A stretch of DNA of 32,553 nt from an uncultured bacterium (GCA_905215775.1 CAJMRM010000035.1:1-32553), one strand, 5' to 3'; shown: positions 1 to 5,845, counted from the stretch's first letter. Notes: generated by a model not told the origin, from the sequence alone. A program made the numbers and translations.

Positions 1-113
1 TGCGATATTTTACAAATCTGGAAGAACCTCTGTTTGATATTAACTGCTTCAGATGCGGATCTCCGGTGACTGTCTCGTGGAATGGGAAAAAGAAGATGTA
101 TATGACGGTTTAG
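1..113 (+). CDS. 3' end of a phage protein (partial)
   Basis: An open frame runs from the window edge to a TAG at 111-113, giving about 36 C-terminal residues with a CFRC pair and a lysine-rich tail before the end MYMTV. The stop overlaps the ribosome site of the next gene, the tight spacing usual in phage operons. The frame also explains why the next gene should not be extended upstream to the ATG at 53. The family cannot be named from so short a piece. Confidence 0.55.
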   Translation, partial: RYFTNLEEPLFDINCFRCGSPVTVSWNGKKKMYMTV

Positions 114-124
114 AGGAGGTGCAG

Positions 125-1948
125 ATGGAAGAGGAAGAAAAAACAGGTATAGAGCTGGTGCAGACACCTGCGTATTATCTGGATGTGGGATTGGAGCAGG
201 CGGATCAGAGCATTAAGGCCTGTCTGCTGGATGCCGGAAGAAATGTGATCGCTGTCGGATATTATCTCAAGGTGATCCGGGACCGGGAGCTTTTCCGGGA
301 TGCGGGATACAGGAACATATGGGAGTATGCCTGGGGAGAATACGGATTCAGCAAATCGACAGCGTCCCGGTACATGGCCCGGAATGACCGATTCTCGGTC
401 GGCGGGAACAGCCCAGTCATGGCAGCGGAGTACCGGGAGTACAGCAGAGCCCAGCTCCAGGAGATGCTGTCCCTGGATGCAGAGCAGATGGAGCAGGTGA
501 CGCCGGAGATGACTGTGCGGGAGATCCGGGAGTTAAAACGGCCGAAAGAGATCCCGTATTATGAGATCCCGGGACAGCTCACTATGGGAGAGGTAAGCCT
601 GGAGGATTTCCTGGGAGCGGCGGAAGAGCCAGCAACCGTGAAGGATCCGGAAATTCCGAATAGTTCGGAATGCAGCAGCTCAGAGAGCCACACGATCCGG
701 CCGGAGGATTTCTTCCCAGCCAGTCAACCAGGAGACTGTATACACCGCCCGGGATTTGCATGTACGCTTCCAGAAGAGGAAAAACAGTCGCCGGGGACTG
801 GAGTGGATTGCAGTACACACTGCTGCTGGGACTGCGTAAAACATGGAGACTGCCGGCTGGAGTGCCATGCATCCGCGGGACGCGAGGGAAGAATTGCGAC
901 GTCGCAACGGATCCTGGAAGAGGTCGAGCAGGAGCTTGCTGCGGAAACGCAGCAGAAAGAGGCGGGGTGCTGCGAAAACCGCAGCGGAGGATTATCAGCA
1001 TATGGTACTCCGGCCAGGATATATCCAGCAGACAGTCTGATTGCGACTGCGGGTTGTGAGGGCGGCCATGATTGTTTCTCCTGTTCCGCGGAGTGCGGGA
1101 TCCGGAAGAAAGACCGGTGGTGTGTGGAAGCTCCCTGTGGAAATCCGTTTCCCTGTGAGATCCTTCCGCATCTGGAGGAGGTCCGGGAACATGTAAGAGA
1201 TACTTGTGAGTTCACAAACCATGATCTGGCTTATCACAGGGCTGGAGACGGGGAGCCGGATCCATGCTGCAAGCACTGCAAAGAGCCATGCGAGTACATA
1301 TGCGGGCGGGCCATGAAAGCCCTGGATACCGGGGATAATGCAGCGGAGAGCCTGGAGGAGCCGTCAGAAGAGTCAGTAACCGCGGAGGCCAGGGAGCCGG
1401 ATCCGGAGGAACCAGCTGCCAGTGATAGGGATTTGCTCCGGGGGATGCTGGAAAAGGAACAGAGCTTCCTGGAGGAGATGCTGGCAATCGATCAGACGGA
1501 TCCTCTTCCGGATAACATGGTCAGAAAGAAAAAGCTGCTGGTCGGGGCCCTGGCCGGGATGCTGTGTGATCTGGAAGTCGTGGAAGAAGAGGAAACGGAG
1601 CAGCCGGAACTTCCGAAGCTGAAAAATAACGACCAAAGGAAAGAATGGCTCCAGAATTACCAGGAATGGGGCATCTGGTACATAGATGACCGCATCGGAT
1701 GCCGGTATTACAAGTATGATTTTGACAACGGGGCCCGGCTCATCGTGGAGGAGTATGATGAGCGGAACGAATTCACCGGTGATGCGTATGTATCCGCCTA
1801 TTATCATCTGGTGGGCGGCCCGGAACCGCCGAAACATCCTATACACGGAGCCCGTAAGTGGGCCTGGCACGAAAAATACAGCCGGTATCCGGACAGTATG
1901 ACGGAGTTGGTTGAATTCCTGAAGGCTGTTCAAAAAGGCGAGGAATAG
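125..1948 (+). CDS. Large Cys-rich phage protein with N-terminal HTH-like region
   Basis: 607 aa from the ATG at 125, chosen because GAGGAGGT lies just upstream and the preceding frame ends at 113; an ATG at 53 is in frame but has no such site. Residues about 20-150 are helical and include FSKSTASRYMARNDRFS, which resembles a ParB- or DUF3102-type helix-turn-helix, followed by MTVREIRELKRP. The middle holds three Cys/His clusters (CCWDCVKHGDC, CFSCSAECGIRKKDRWC, CCKHCKEPCEYIC) separated by acidic linkers, suggesting metal-binding knuckles. The last ~100 residues form a separate aromatic-rich domain (WGIWYIDDRIGCRYYKYDF). A 14-bp palindrome at 894-907 lies inside the gene and encodes ATSQ. Proteins of this layout are frequent in Clostridia prophages upstream of the late regulator. 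Function is unknown; DNA binding is inferred from the HTH-like part. Confidence 0.75.
   Translation: MEEEEKTGIELVQTPAYYLDVGLEQADQSIKACLLDAGRNVIAVGYYLKVIRDRELFRDAGYRNIWEYAWGEYGFSKSTASRYMARNDRFSVGGNSPVMAAEYREYSRAQLQEMLSLDAEQMEQVTPEMTVREIRELKRPKEIPYYEIPGQLTMGEVSLEDFLGAAEEPATVKDPEIPNSSECSSSESHTIRPEDFFPASQPGDCIHRPGFACTLPEEEKQSPGTGVDCSTHCCWDCVKHGDCRLECHASAGREGRIATSQRILEEVEQELAAETQQKEAGCCENRSGGLSAYGTPARIYPADSLIATAGCEGGHDCFSCSAECGIRKKDRWCVEAPCGNPFPCEILPHLEEVREHVRDTCEFTNHDLAYHRAGDGEPDPCCKHCKEPCEYICGRAMKALDTGDNAAESLEEPSEESVTAEAREPDPEEPAASDRDLLRGMLEKEQSFLEEMLAIDQTDPLPDNMVRKKKLLVGALAGMLCDLEVVEEEETEQPELPKLKNNDQRKEWLQNYQEWGIWYIDDRIGCRYYKYDFDNGARLIVEEYDERNEFTGDAYVSAYYHLVGGPEPPKHPIHGARKWAWHEKYSRYPDSMTELVEFLKAVQKGEE
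894..907. repeat. 14-bp perfect palindrome, copy 1
   Basis: TTGCGACGTCGCAA is its own reverse complement. Together with the flanking A and C it makes a 16-nt word identical to the copy at 29781-29796. Here it lies in frame inside the Cys-rich protein gene, where it is read as ATSQ with flanking bases. Confidence 0.7.
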
Positions 1949-1960
1949 GAGGGGGAACCA

Positions 1961-2200
1961 TTGAAAATCCGGAGTATTGCAGAAGCGAAAAAGAAGATTA
2001 AGATCGGGTCAAAGGTCACAATAATGACCCAAAAGGCATGTGCAAAGGATTCTTTCGTGGCAATCAAGACCGGGATCCCGAGACAAGCGATTGTTATTGG
2101 CATTTATGCATATTTCGTCCATGTGCAGCTGGAGAGCGGAGTATGTGAGAGCGTGATGTGGATGGATCTGATCAATGCCAGTGAGAAGGATAAGCGATGA
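1961..2200 (+). CDS. Small hypothetical phage protein
   Basis: 79 aa from a TTG start at 1961, preceded by AGGAGGGGG overlapping the stop of the previous gene. The product is basic and beta-rich (IKIGSKVTIMTQKACAKDSF, IVIGIYAYFVHVQLESGV), which suggests a small SH3-like or OB-like barrel, but no family is recognised. It overlaps the next gene by 4 bp, which supports translation in this operon. Confidence 0.6.
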   Translation: MKIRSIAEAKKKIKIGSKVTIMTQKACAKDSFVAIKTGIPRQAIVIGIYAYFVHVQLESGVCESVMWMDLINASEKDKR

Positions 2201-2574
2201 TCAAAGACAGTGGGGAGCGTACAAAATTTGGGACCGGAGCTGTCCGGGACATGCATGCGGGCAAGGGGAGGATGGATCTCCTTCCCTGGGCGGCCATCAT
2301 AGAGGTTTCCAAACACTGTGAGGAGGGGGCCTTGAAGTATGGCGAGCATAATGTGGACAAGGGGATACCTACACACTCGTTTCTGGATTCCGCAGCCAGG
2401 CATATCGCAAAGTATATGGACGGATGGAAGGACGAGCCACACCTCCGGGCCGCCGCCTGGAACCTTTTATGGGCAATCCAGATGGAGATCAAACACCCGG
2501 AGCTGGTAGACACGCCGTGGAGAGAGGAGGATAAGGATGGAGAGACTGACACACCCGCGCAGCAGCGGGATTAA
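2197..2574 (+). CDS. dATP/dGTP diphosphohydrolase N-terminal domain protein (DUF5664-type)
   Basis: 125 aa, ATGA overlap with the upstream gene. The sequence follows the phage nucleotide-hydrolase pattern formerly called DUF5664: a KGRMDLLPW segment, EVSKHCEEGALKYGEHN, SFLDSAARHIAKYMDGW, and HLRAAAWNLLWAIQMEIKH. The conserved acidic and His residues on these helices fit an all-alpha NTP pyrophosphohydrolase fold. Family members hydrolyse purine dNTPs; in some phages they shape the nucleotide pool during replication with modified bases. No adenylosuccinate-synthetase-like gene or polymerase is visible in the window, so a role in base modification cannot be argued. The family call is firm; the substrate is inferred. 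Confidence 0.78.
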   Translation: MIKDSGERTKFGTGAVRDMHAGKGRMDLLPWAAIIEVSKHCEEGALKYGEHNVDKGIPTHSFLDSAARHIAKYMDGWKDEPHLRAAAWNLLWAIQMEIKHPELVDTPWREEDKDGETDTPAQQRD

Positions 2575-2722
2575 GACAGGGCACTGGTCCCCAAATAAAA
2601 AAGACGAGCTGATCGAGCGCCTGGCGGCCTATGAGGACACCGGGCTGACACCGCAGGAGATATATGGTCTTAAGGCGGGGACGATTCTTAAGGCGCTGGG
2701 CTGGGAAAGAGGTAAGGAATGA
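2537..2722 (+). CDS. Small phage protein (YEDTGLTPQEI motif)
   Basis: 61 aa, starting inside the end of the previous gene (38-bp overlap) behind GAGAGGAGGATAAGG. It has the layout of a very common Firmicutes phage orphan: MERLTH at the start, a variable middle, then ERLAAYEDTGLTPQEIYGLK. Function is unknown. Conservation of the AYEDTGLTP core across phages, as I recall it, and the good ribosome site make it a real gene. Confidence 0.7.
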   Translation: MERLTHPRSSGIKTGHWSPNKKDELIERLAAYEDTGLTPQEIYGLKAGTILKALGWERGKE

Positions 2723-2946
2723 AAGTCAAAATCCAACCAAGAAAACAGTCAGACGGGGGCGGATACATTATGATGCCGATGCGGATAAATGTAAACGATC
2801 CGGTGGATAAAAGCTGGAAACTGGTACGCTGTCCAGTATGCGGCTGTGAATGTTGGGACCGTCCTCTGCCGGAGGGGTACGCAGAGGATATGTTTGACGG
2901 GAAGATGTGTACAGGATGTGTAATTAGAAAGGTGGTAGGACGATGA
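2719..2946 (+). CDS. Small zinc-ribbon-like phage protein
   Basis: 75 aa, ATGA overlap with its neighbour. The C-terminal half carries CPVCGCEC and CTGC, which would form a four-Cys zinc site (VRCPVCGC ... KMCTGC). The N-terminal half is basic. Such short zinc-ribbon proteins are common between replication and packaging genes in temperate Clostridia phages. No specific partner is evident. Confidence 0.65.
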   Translation: MKVKIQPRKQSDGGGYIMMPMRINVNDPVDKSWKLVRCPVCGCECWDRPLPEGYAEDMFDGKMCTGCVIRKVVGR

Positions 2947-3122
2947 TGAGAAATAAAGAGGGATACCCGGATCCGACCGCGGGCAGAGCGATCCGGGAGG
3001 CTGACCGGCCGCCGGAGAATGTGGTCATGTTCCGGCGGATGATCAAGTCGATGTGCACGATCTTCCATCTTCGGATCCTGGGGAAAATTACAGTGGTGGA
3101 TGAGAAAGGACGGCGGTGGTGA
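2943..3122 (+). CDS. 59-aa phage protein (YPDPTAGRAIREADR motif)
   Basis: Very short gene from the ATG at 2943 (ATGA overlap with the previous stop) to TGA at 3120-3122. The product begins MMRNKEGYPDPTAGRAI and ends GKITVVDEKGRRW. I recognise this as a widespread small protein encoded just before the late regulator in Clostridia prophages: a conserved EGYPDPTA start, a helical middle (VMFRRMIKSMCTIFHLR) and a beta C-terminus. Function is unknown. A start at 2946 is also possible. Confidence 0.65.
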   Translation: MMRNKEGYPDPTAGRAIREADRPPENVVMFRRMIKSMCTIFHLRILGKITVVDEKGRRW

Positions 3123-3168
3123 TGACGAGAGCGGAGAGGAGGCAGGAAGATTAGGCGGAAAGGTGGTG

Positions 3169-3588
3169 ATGCCGATGGGGATTAAGATTACCAGGAAGCT
3201 TCTGGGCAGCTACCGGAAGATGAAGCGGGAGATTCCGACTCTGGAAGAAGAACTCGAAGAAATGAAACAGGGAGATAATGGCCTTTGTAACAGTACTATT
3301 TTAGATTACCGCACAGGGGAGCCCAGGCCGCAGTCAGTAGTAGGTTTTAATCAAGACCTATATGACAGGAGGCAAAAGATACTGGACGGGAAAAAAGCCA
3401 AATGCAAGGCTGTCGAGAAGTGGATCAATGCCATTGAGGATGGGCAGACTCGGTGTGTGTTTAAGATGTTCTATTTGGATGGGATGACATGGGATCGGAT
3501 TGCGGTTAAAACTGGATATTCCAATAGTCCGGACTATCCGCGGCTGCATATTCGAGATGAATATCTGAAAAAGTCCGGGATAAAGTAA
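3169..3588 (+). CDS. ArpU/sigma-70-like late transcription regulator
   Basis: 139 aa from the ATG at 3169, which follows AAAGGTGGTG; the frame is open back to 3100 but that part is low-complexity and overlaps the previous gene. The N-terminus (ITRKLLGSYRKMKREI) and a central helical region lead to a C-terminal helix-turn-helix, MFYLDGMTWDRIAVKTGYSN, with the shape of sigma region 4. Members of the ArpU/RinA-type group activate phage late genes. Its position immediately before a promoter-bearing intergenic region and the terminase genes fits that role. DNA target and activation are inferred; the phased GTCG repeats just downstream are the obvious candidate target. Confidence 0.72.
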   Translation: MPMGIKITRKLLGSYRKMKREIPTLEEELEEMKQGDNGLCNSTILDYRTGEPRPQSVVGFNQDLYDRRQKILDGKKAKCKAVEKWINAIEDGQTRCVFKMFYLDGMTWDRIAVKTGYSNSPDYPRLHIRDEYLKKSGIK

Positions 3589-3592
3589 AAAG

Positions 3593-3628
3593 GTCGTTTT
3601 TGTCGGAAAAGTCGTGTTACAGTATAGT
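3593..3628 (+). promoter_or_regulatory. Promoter with three phased GTCG repeats (candidate late promoter)
   Basis: A -35 box TTGTCG at 3600-3605 and a -10 box TATAGT at 3623-3628 are 17 bp apart. GTCG occurs at 3593, 3602 and 3611, a strict 9-bp period, across the -35 region. The site begins 5 bp after the stop of the ArpU-like regulator. The predicted start of transcription is near 3635. Promoter elements are seen; control by the upstream regulator is inferred. Confidence 0.6.
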
Positions 3629-3700
3629 AGAAGCCAAAGGCACACAGGCCGGCGGCTCCTACCCCGTTCCAGCCGGGTGTCCCAGCCTGGCTGGGGAATT

Positions 3701-3773
3701 CGGAACATCTTCCCGGACGGGAGGAAGCGTGAGCCGTAAAACCGAGCCGCAGGTTCGAGCCCTGGTGTTCCGA
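3701..3773 (+). other. tRNA-like element (degenerate, no usable anticodon arm)
   Basis: Acceptor strands CGGAACA (3701-3707) and TGTTCCG (3766-3772) pair perfectly over 7 bp, and A3773 sits at the discriminator position. A D-arm-like TTCC/GGAA stem has a 9-nt loop containing GG. The T-arm reads CAGG-TTCGAGC-CCTG. Total length is 73 nt, exactly tRNA size. The 22 nt where the anticodon arm should be (3727-3748) do not form a proper 5-bp stem, and no CCA follows. Acceptor and T-arm resemble tRNA-Pro. Best read as a tRNA mimic or decayed tRNA, not a working one. Confidence 0.5.
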
Positions 3774-3867
3774 TGTTGTCACAACCTCCTATTCAATATA
3801 TCCTGGGTGGCCATCGTGCCGCCCGGGGAACTAAAAACTTGAGGGGAATCGAACCCCCGTCCACATG

Positions 3868-3884
3868 GAGACATCCTCGAAAGA
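3868..3884 (+). repeat. Flanking direct repeat, left copy
   Basis: GAGACATCCTCGAAAGA matches the copy at 5617-5633 at 16 of 17 positions. It coincides with the 5' arm and loop of the terminator ending the structured RNA. The two copies bracket the AT-rich cassette. Confidence 0.65.
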
Positions 3885-3894
3885 GGGTGTTTTT
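3871..3894 (+). terminator. Rho-independent terminator of the structured RNA
   Basis: ACATCCTC, loop GAAA, GAGGGTGT (8 bp with one G-U pair) followed directly by TTTT. It would end transcription from the 3600 promoter. Confidence 0.65.
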
Positions 3895-3994
3895 GTGTTA
3901 AAAAATAAAACTCACAAAATATCAATATGAAAATCATCTAAAATGTCAATAGATTTTTTGTGCAAAATACCATATACTAGATACATACAAAATG

Positions 3995-4039
3995 TTGACA
4001 GCAGTGTAACTTGGATATGATAGCGATTATATTCAAGTT
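3995..4039 (+). promoter_or_regulatory. Promoter and overlapping inverted repeat of the Panacea cassette
   Basis: TTGACA at 3995-4000 is followed by TATGAT at 4016-4021 (15 bp) or TGATAG at 4018-4023 (17 bp). An 11-bp inverted repeat, AACTTGGATAT (4008-4018) and ATATTCAAGTT (4029-4039), with a 10-nt loop covers the -10 region and is followed by a T run. It could be an operator for autoregulation by the first gene product, or a terminator/attenuator in the leader. The ribosome site GGAGG of the first gene lies just before 4069. Confidence 0.5.
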
Positions 4040-4068
4040 TTTTGCTTTATTTGTAGGAGGTATACGCT

Positions 4069-4503
4069 ATGTATAGTGCTGTTGATGTTGCAAAGTACAT
4101 TATCTGGTATTGCAAACAGAAGGGTTACTCTATAAGCAATCTAAAATTGCAAAAAATATTATATTTTGTCCAAGCTGCCTTTTTGGTTGACTGTGATAGA
4201 GCATGTTTTAAAGAAGAAATTGAGGCATGGGACTTTGGACCGGTTGTGCCAGAGGTATATCATTATTTCAAAATATTTGGTAGTGCTAATATTCCTAAAA
4301 GTGTAGCGATAAATGCTGAAACTGCAATTATGCGTTCAGATCGTCCAATCATAAACGAAATGGTAGATCAATGTGCGGAGTATTCAGCATCAGCGTTAGT
4401 AGAACTTACGCACAATCAAGATCCATGGAGAAATGCATACCGAAAAGGTTACAACAATATTATAAATCAGGAGGCCATTCGAGCATATTTTGATGAGGAT
4501 TAG
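4069..4503 (+). CDS. Panacea / SocA-like antitoxin-domain protein (DUF4065)
   Basis: 144 aa, clear TAGGAGG ribosome site. Residues about 3-110 follow the DUF4065 (Panacea, SocA/GepA-like) pattern: VAKYIIWYCKQKGYSISNLK, LQKILYFVQ, EIEAWDFGPVVPEVYHYF near the middle, and an acidic C-terminal end. Panacea proteins act as antitoxins against many unrelated toxins encoded beside them (panAT systems) and are often found in prophages. Here the gene comes first in a two-gene unit, 3 bp before a membrane-protein gene, the usual antitoxin-toxin order. Codon use is far more AT-rich than in the surrounding phage genes, a sign of separate acquisition. Domain call is firm; neutralising its neighbour is inferred. 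Confidence 0.8.
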   Translation: MYSAVDVAKYIIWYCKQKGYSISNLKLQKILYFVQAAFLVDCDRACFKEEIEAWDFGPVVPEVYHYFKIFGSANIPKSVAINAETAIMRSDRPIINEMVDQCAEYSASALVELTHNQDPWRNAYRKGYNNIINQEAIRAYFDED

Positions 4504-4506
4504 AAT

Positions 4507-5442
4507 ATGGCAAAGTTAGTAAAAAACTGGAATAAACAGAATGCTGAACATTATAAGCCAACAGAAGATCATATTTCCAGAATGTCGAAAGCAATGGATG
4601 AGTTATGTGAAATGTTGGCAGAGGATTCAGGAGCATTTTCTAAAGAAGCATTTTTTGAGAAATTCAGTAGTTATATAGAGAATGGTCGCAATAGATTACT
4701 ATATACGAGTGTGACAAATGCTATATTTGATAATTATGGAGCAACGGGAACTTTTCAATCAAATTTAGAAGATGTTATTGCTTTTTCATATGAACATATC
4801 CCTGCAGATATACAAAAAAAACGGGAACACGAAAAAATACAAAGAGCATTAATGAAGTTGTGGGATCATGTTAACTTAGCAATACGTCAGTATGAACTGT
4901 TTAATCAAAATGATGAAAGATATGAAAAAATTGTGGAAGAGAAAATGAAAGATGTTGAGATTCGTTTAACAAAAGAAATGAATACTCAATTGATTTCGCT
5001 GATTGCAATCTTTACGGCATTGTCATTTATCGTGTTTGGTGGAATAAGTTCTTTGGATAATATTTTTGATGGCGTGAAGGATATACCGGTTACAAAACTA
5101 ATGATAGTCGGTAGTATCTGGTGTTTCTGCATTATGAATTTAGTGTTTGTGTTTATGTTTTTTGTTGGGAAATTAACCCACTTGGAAATAGGATCAACAA
5201 AGGATTTAGATGCTAATCTGGTTCAAAAATATCCGTTAATTTGGTGGTGTAATTGGACGGTGATTGCAGTTTTACTATTAAGCGCATGGGCGTATTATCT
5301 TAAGTGTGAAGGATTCAGCAAAGAGGCATATATACTTTTAAGTAAGTATCCAACGATATATAGTATTTTAGGGACAGTGATAATAGTTTTATTTATCCTT
5401 TATGGTGGATTAAAATTATATAGACTGTCACAAAAGAAATAG
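4507..5442 (+). CDS. Four-helix membrane protein, candidate toxin/effector paired with the Panacea protein
   Basis: 311 aa, starting 3 bp after the Panacea gene with GAGGAT as ribosome site. Residues 1-155 are soluble and charged, with a helical stretch (EKIVEEKMKDVEIRLTKEMN) likely to be a coiled coil. From residue 160 there are four hydrophobic segments: about 160-178 (LISLIAIFTALSFIVFGGI), 198-220, 245-263 and 284-305. No signal peptide or known enzyme motif is seen. Similar soluble-plus-four-helix proteins occur next to Panacea genes and in abortive-infection loci, where they probably harm the host membrane. Whether this one is toxic, and what triggers it, is inference. Strongly AT-rich, like its partner. 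Confidence 0.65.
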   Translation: MAKLVKNWNKQNAEHYKPTEDHISRMSKAMDELCEMLAEDSGAFSKEAFFEKFSSYIENGRNRLLYTSVTNAIFDNYGATGTFQSNLEDVIAFSYEHIPADIQKKREHEKIQRALMKLWDHVNLAIRQYELFNQNDERYEKIVEEKMKDVEIRLTKEMNTQLISLIAIFTALSFIVFGGISSLDNIFDGVKDIPVTKLMIVGSIWCFCIMNLVFVFMFFVGKLTHLEIGSTKDLDANLVQKYPLIWWCNWTVIAVLLLSAWAYYLKCEGFSKEAYILLSKYPTIYSILGTVIIVLFILYGGLKLYRLSQKK

Positions 5443-5464
5443 ATTGATTTTCATTGTCTTCATG

Positions 5465-5503
5465 CAAAGAGGAGGTGGTCGCTATCTGGCCGCCTCCTCT
5501 TTG
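5465..5503. terminator. Strong hairpin between convergent genes (likely bidirectional terminator)
   Basis: CAAAGAGGAGGTGGTC (5465-5480) pairs with 5488-5503 over 16 bp with two G-U pairs, loop GCTATCT. It starts 23 bp after the membrane-protein stop and overlaps the end of the small minus-strand frame. T runs on either side are short, so termination is likely but not certain. Confidence 0.55.
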
Positions 5504-5613
5504 TATAACTCGTCTAATGTAATGCTGAGGGCATCGGTCAGTTGGATGGCAGTGCCGATTGCGAGAAATGCTTCTGAAGGGTCTTTTATTGTTTCACTTA
5601 CCGATTCATTCAT
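5482..5613 (-). CDS. Small minus-strand ORF (43 aa), XRE-like C-terminal fragment?
   Basis: ATG at 5613 down to TAG at 5482-5484, with AAGGA about 9 nt upstream. The product ends TDALSITLDELYKEEAAR, which recalls the end of XRE-family repressor domains (ALGVSLDEL...), so it may be a remnant of such a gene carried with the cassette. The stop codon lies in the loop of the 5465-5503 hairpin, so the last codons form one arm of it. No clear promoter is seen. The overlapping plus-strand frame at 5444-5629 looks less likely to be real. Confidence 0.35.
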   Translation of the reverse strand: MNESVSETIKDPSEAFLAIGTAIQLTDALSITLDELYKEEAAR

Positions 5614-5616
5614 TAT

Positions 5617-5633
5617 GAGACATCCTTGAAAGA
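5617..5633 (+). repeat. Flanking direct repeat, right copy
   Basis: GAGACATCCTTGAAAGA, one mismatch from 3868-3884. On the minus strand it contains the ribosome-site region of the small ORF ending at 5482. With the left copy it brackets about 1.73 kb of AT-rich DNA. Confidence 0.65.
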
Positions 5634-5666
5634 AAATATCTTTTTAGAGTAGAATGGAAAAGCAAC

Positions 5667-5695
5667 TTGACATATGGTAAACCCTATGATATAAT
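5667..5695 (+). promoter_or_regulatory. Exact-consensus sigma-A promoter
   Basis: TTGACA at 5667-5672, 17 bp, TATAAT at 5690-5695: both boxes and the spacing match the vegetative consensus. It lies 25 bp before the start codon of the 40-aa peptide and should be active in a lysogen. Transcription would run to the terminator at 6230-6258. Confidence 0.85.
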
Positions 5696-5720
5696 AAGAG
5701 CATAAGGAGGTGGGATACAG

Positions 5721-5843
5721 ATGAGAGGCGAAAGCCGGAAAAAGAAAAAGTCCAATAGCAAAATCAAAGCTTGGCTGGCTGAATTGCTAAAGGACTTGAT
5801 CGTAGCGGTAACCGCTGCGATAGTTGCAAAGCTACTTGAGTAG
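5721..5843 (+). CDS. 40-aa membrane peptide, candidate type I toxin
   Basis: ATG at 5721 with AAGGAGGTGG upstream, TAG at 5841-5843. The peptide has a very basic start (RGESRKKKKSNSKIK) and one hydrophobic helix (LLKDLIVAVTAAIVAKLLE), the shape of small membrane-active toxins. It is driven by the exact-consensus promoter at 5667. A word at its start codon (GAGAGGCGAAAGCC, 5723-5736) recurs with a 2-nt insertion after the stop (5846-5861). A minus-strand promoter at 5871-5898 would make an antisense RNA over the 3' end. Those features suggest a type I toxin-antitoxin unit, but no named family is recognised. Confidence 0.55.
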   Translation: MRGESRKKKKSNSKIKAWLAELLKDLIVAVTAAIVAKLLE

Positions 5844-5845
5844 CG

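Larger units (their letters stand above)
3635..3894 (+). ncRNA. Candidate structured RNA (~260 nt) with tRNA-like core
   Basis: Bounded by the promoter at 3600-3628 and a Rho-independent terminator at 3871-3894, with no convincing gene inside. Visible structure in order: hairpin CCCAGC-CTG-GCTGGG near 3671; a 73-nt tRNA-shaped unit at 3701-3773; a 10-bp hairpin at 3802-3827 (two G-U pairs, loop CATCGT); GGGG-AATCGAA-CCCC at 3843-3857; then the terminator. An 80-codon open frame at 3600-3842 is treated as chance, since it lacks a ribosome site and its composition follows the stems. Function is unknown. It could be a leader of the late transcript that is read through under antitermination, or a free regulatory RNA. 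Confidence 0.5.

Noticed and set aside
1373..1933. 186-aa minus-strand frame opposite the first complete gene
   Set aside because: Antisense shadow; hydrophobic low-complexity translation produced by the acidic codons of the real gene.
3701..3773. Functional tRNA gene
   Set aside because: The anticodon stem does not pair in any register that I tried and there is no CCA; kept only as tRNA-like.
3600..3842. 80-aa plus-strand frame over the structured RNA
   Set aside because: No ribosome site, starts inside the promoter, and residue order follows stem-loops; treated as chance.
5444..5629. 61-aa plus-strand frame after the membrane-protein gene
   Set aside because: Starts 2 bp after the stop without a ribosome site, crosses the 16-bp hairpin, and its codons are better explained by the minus-strand frame and terminator.
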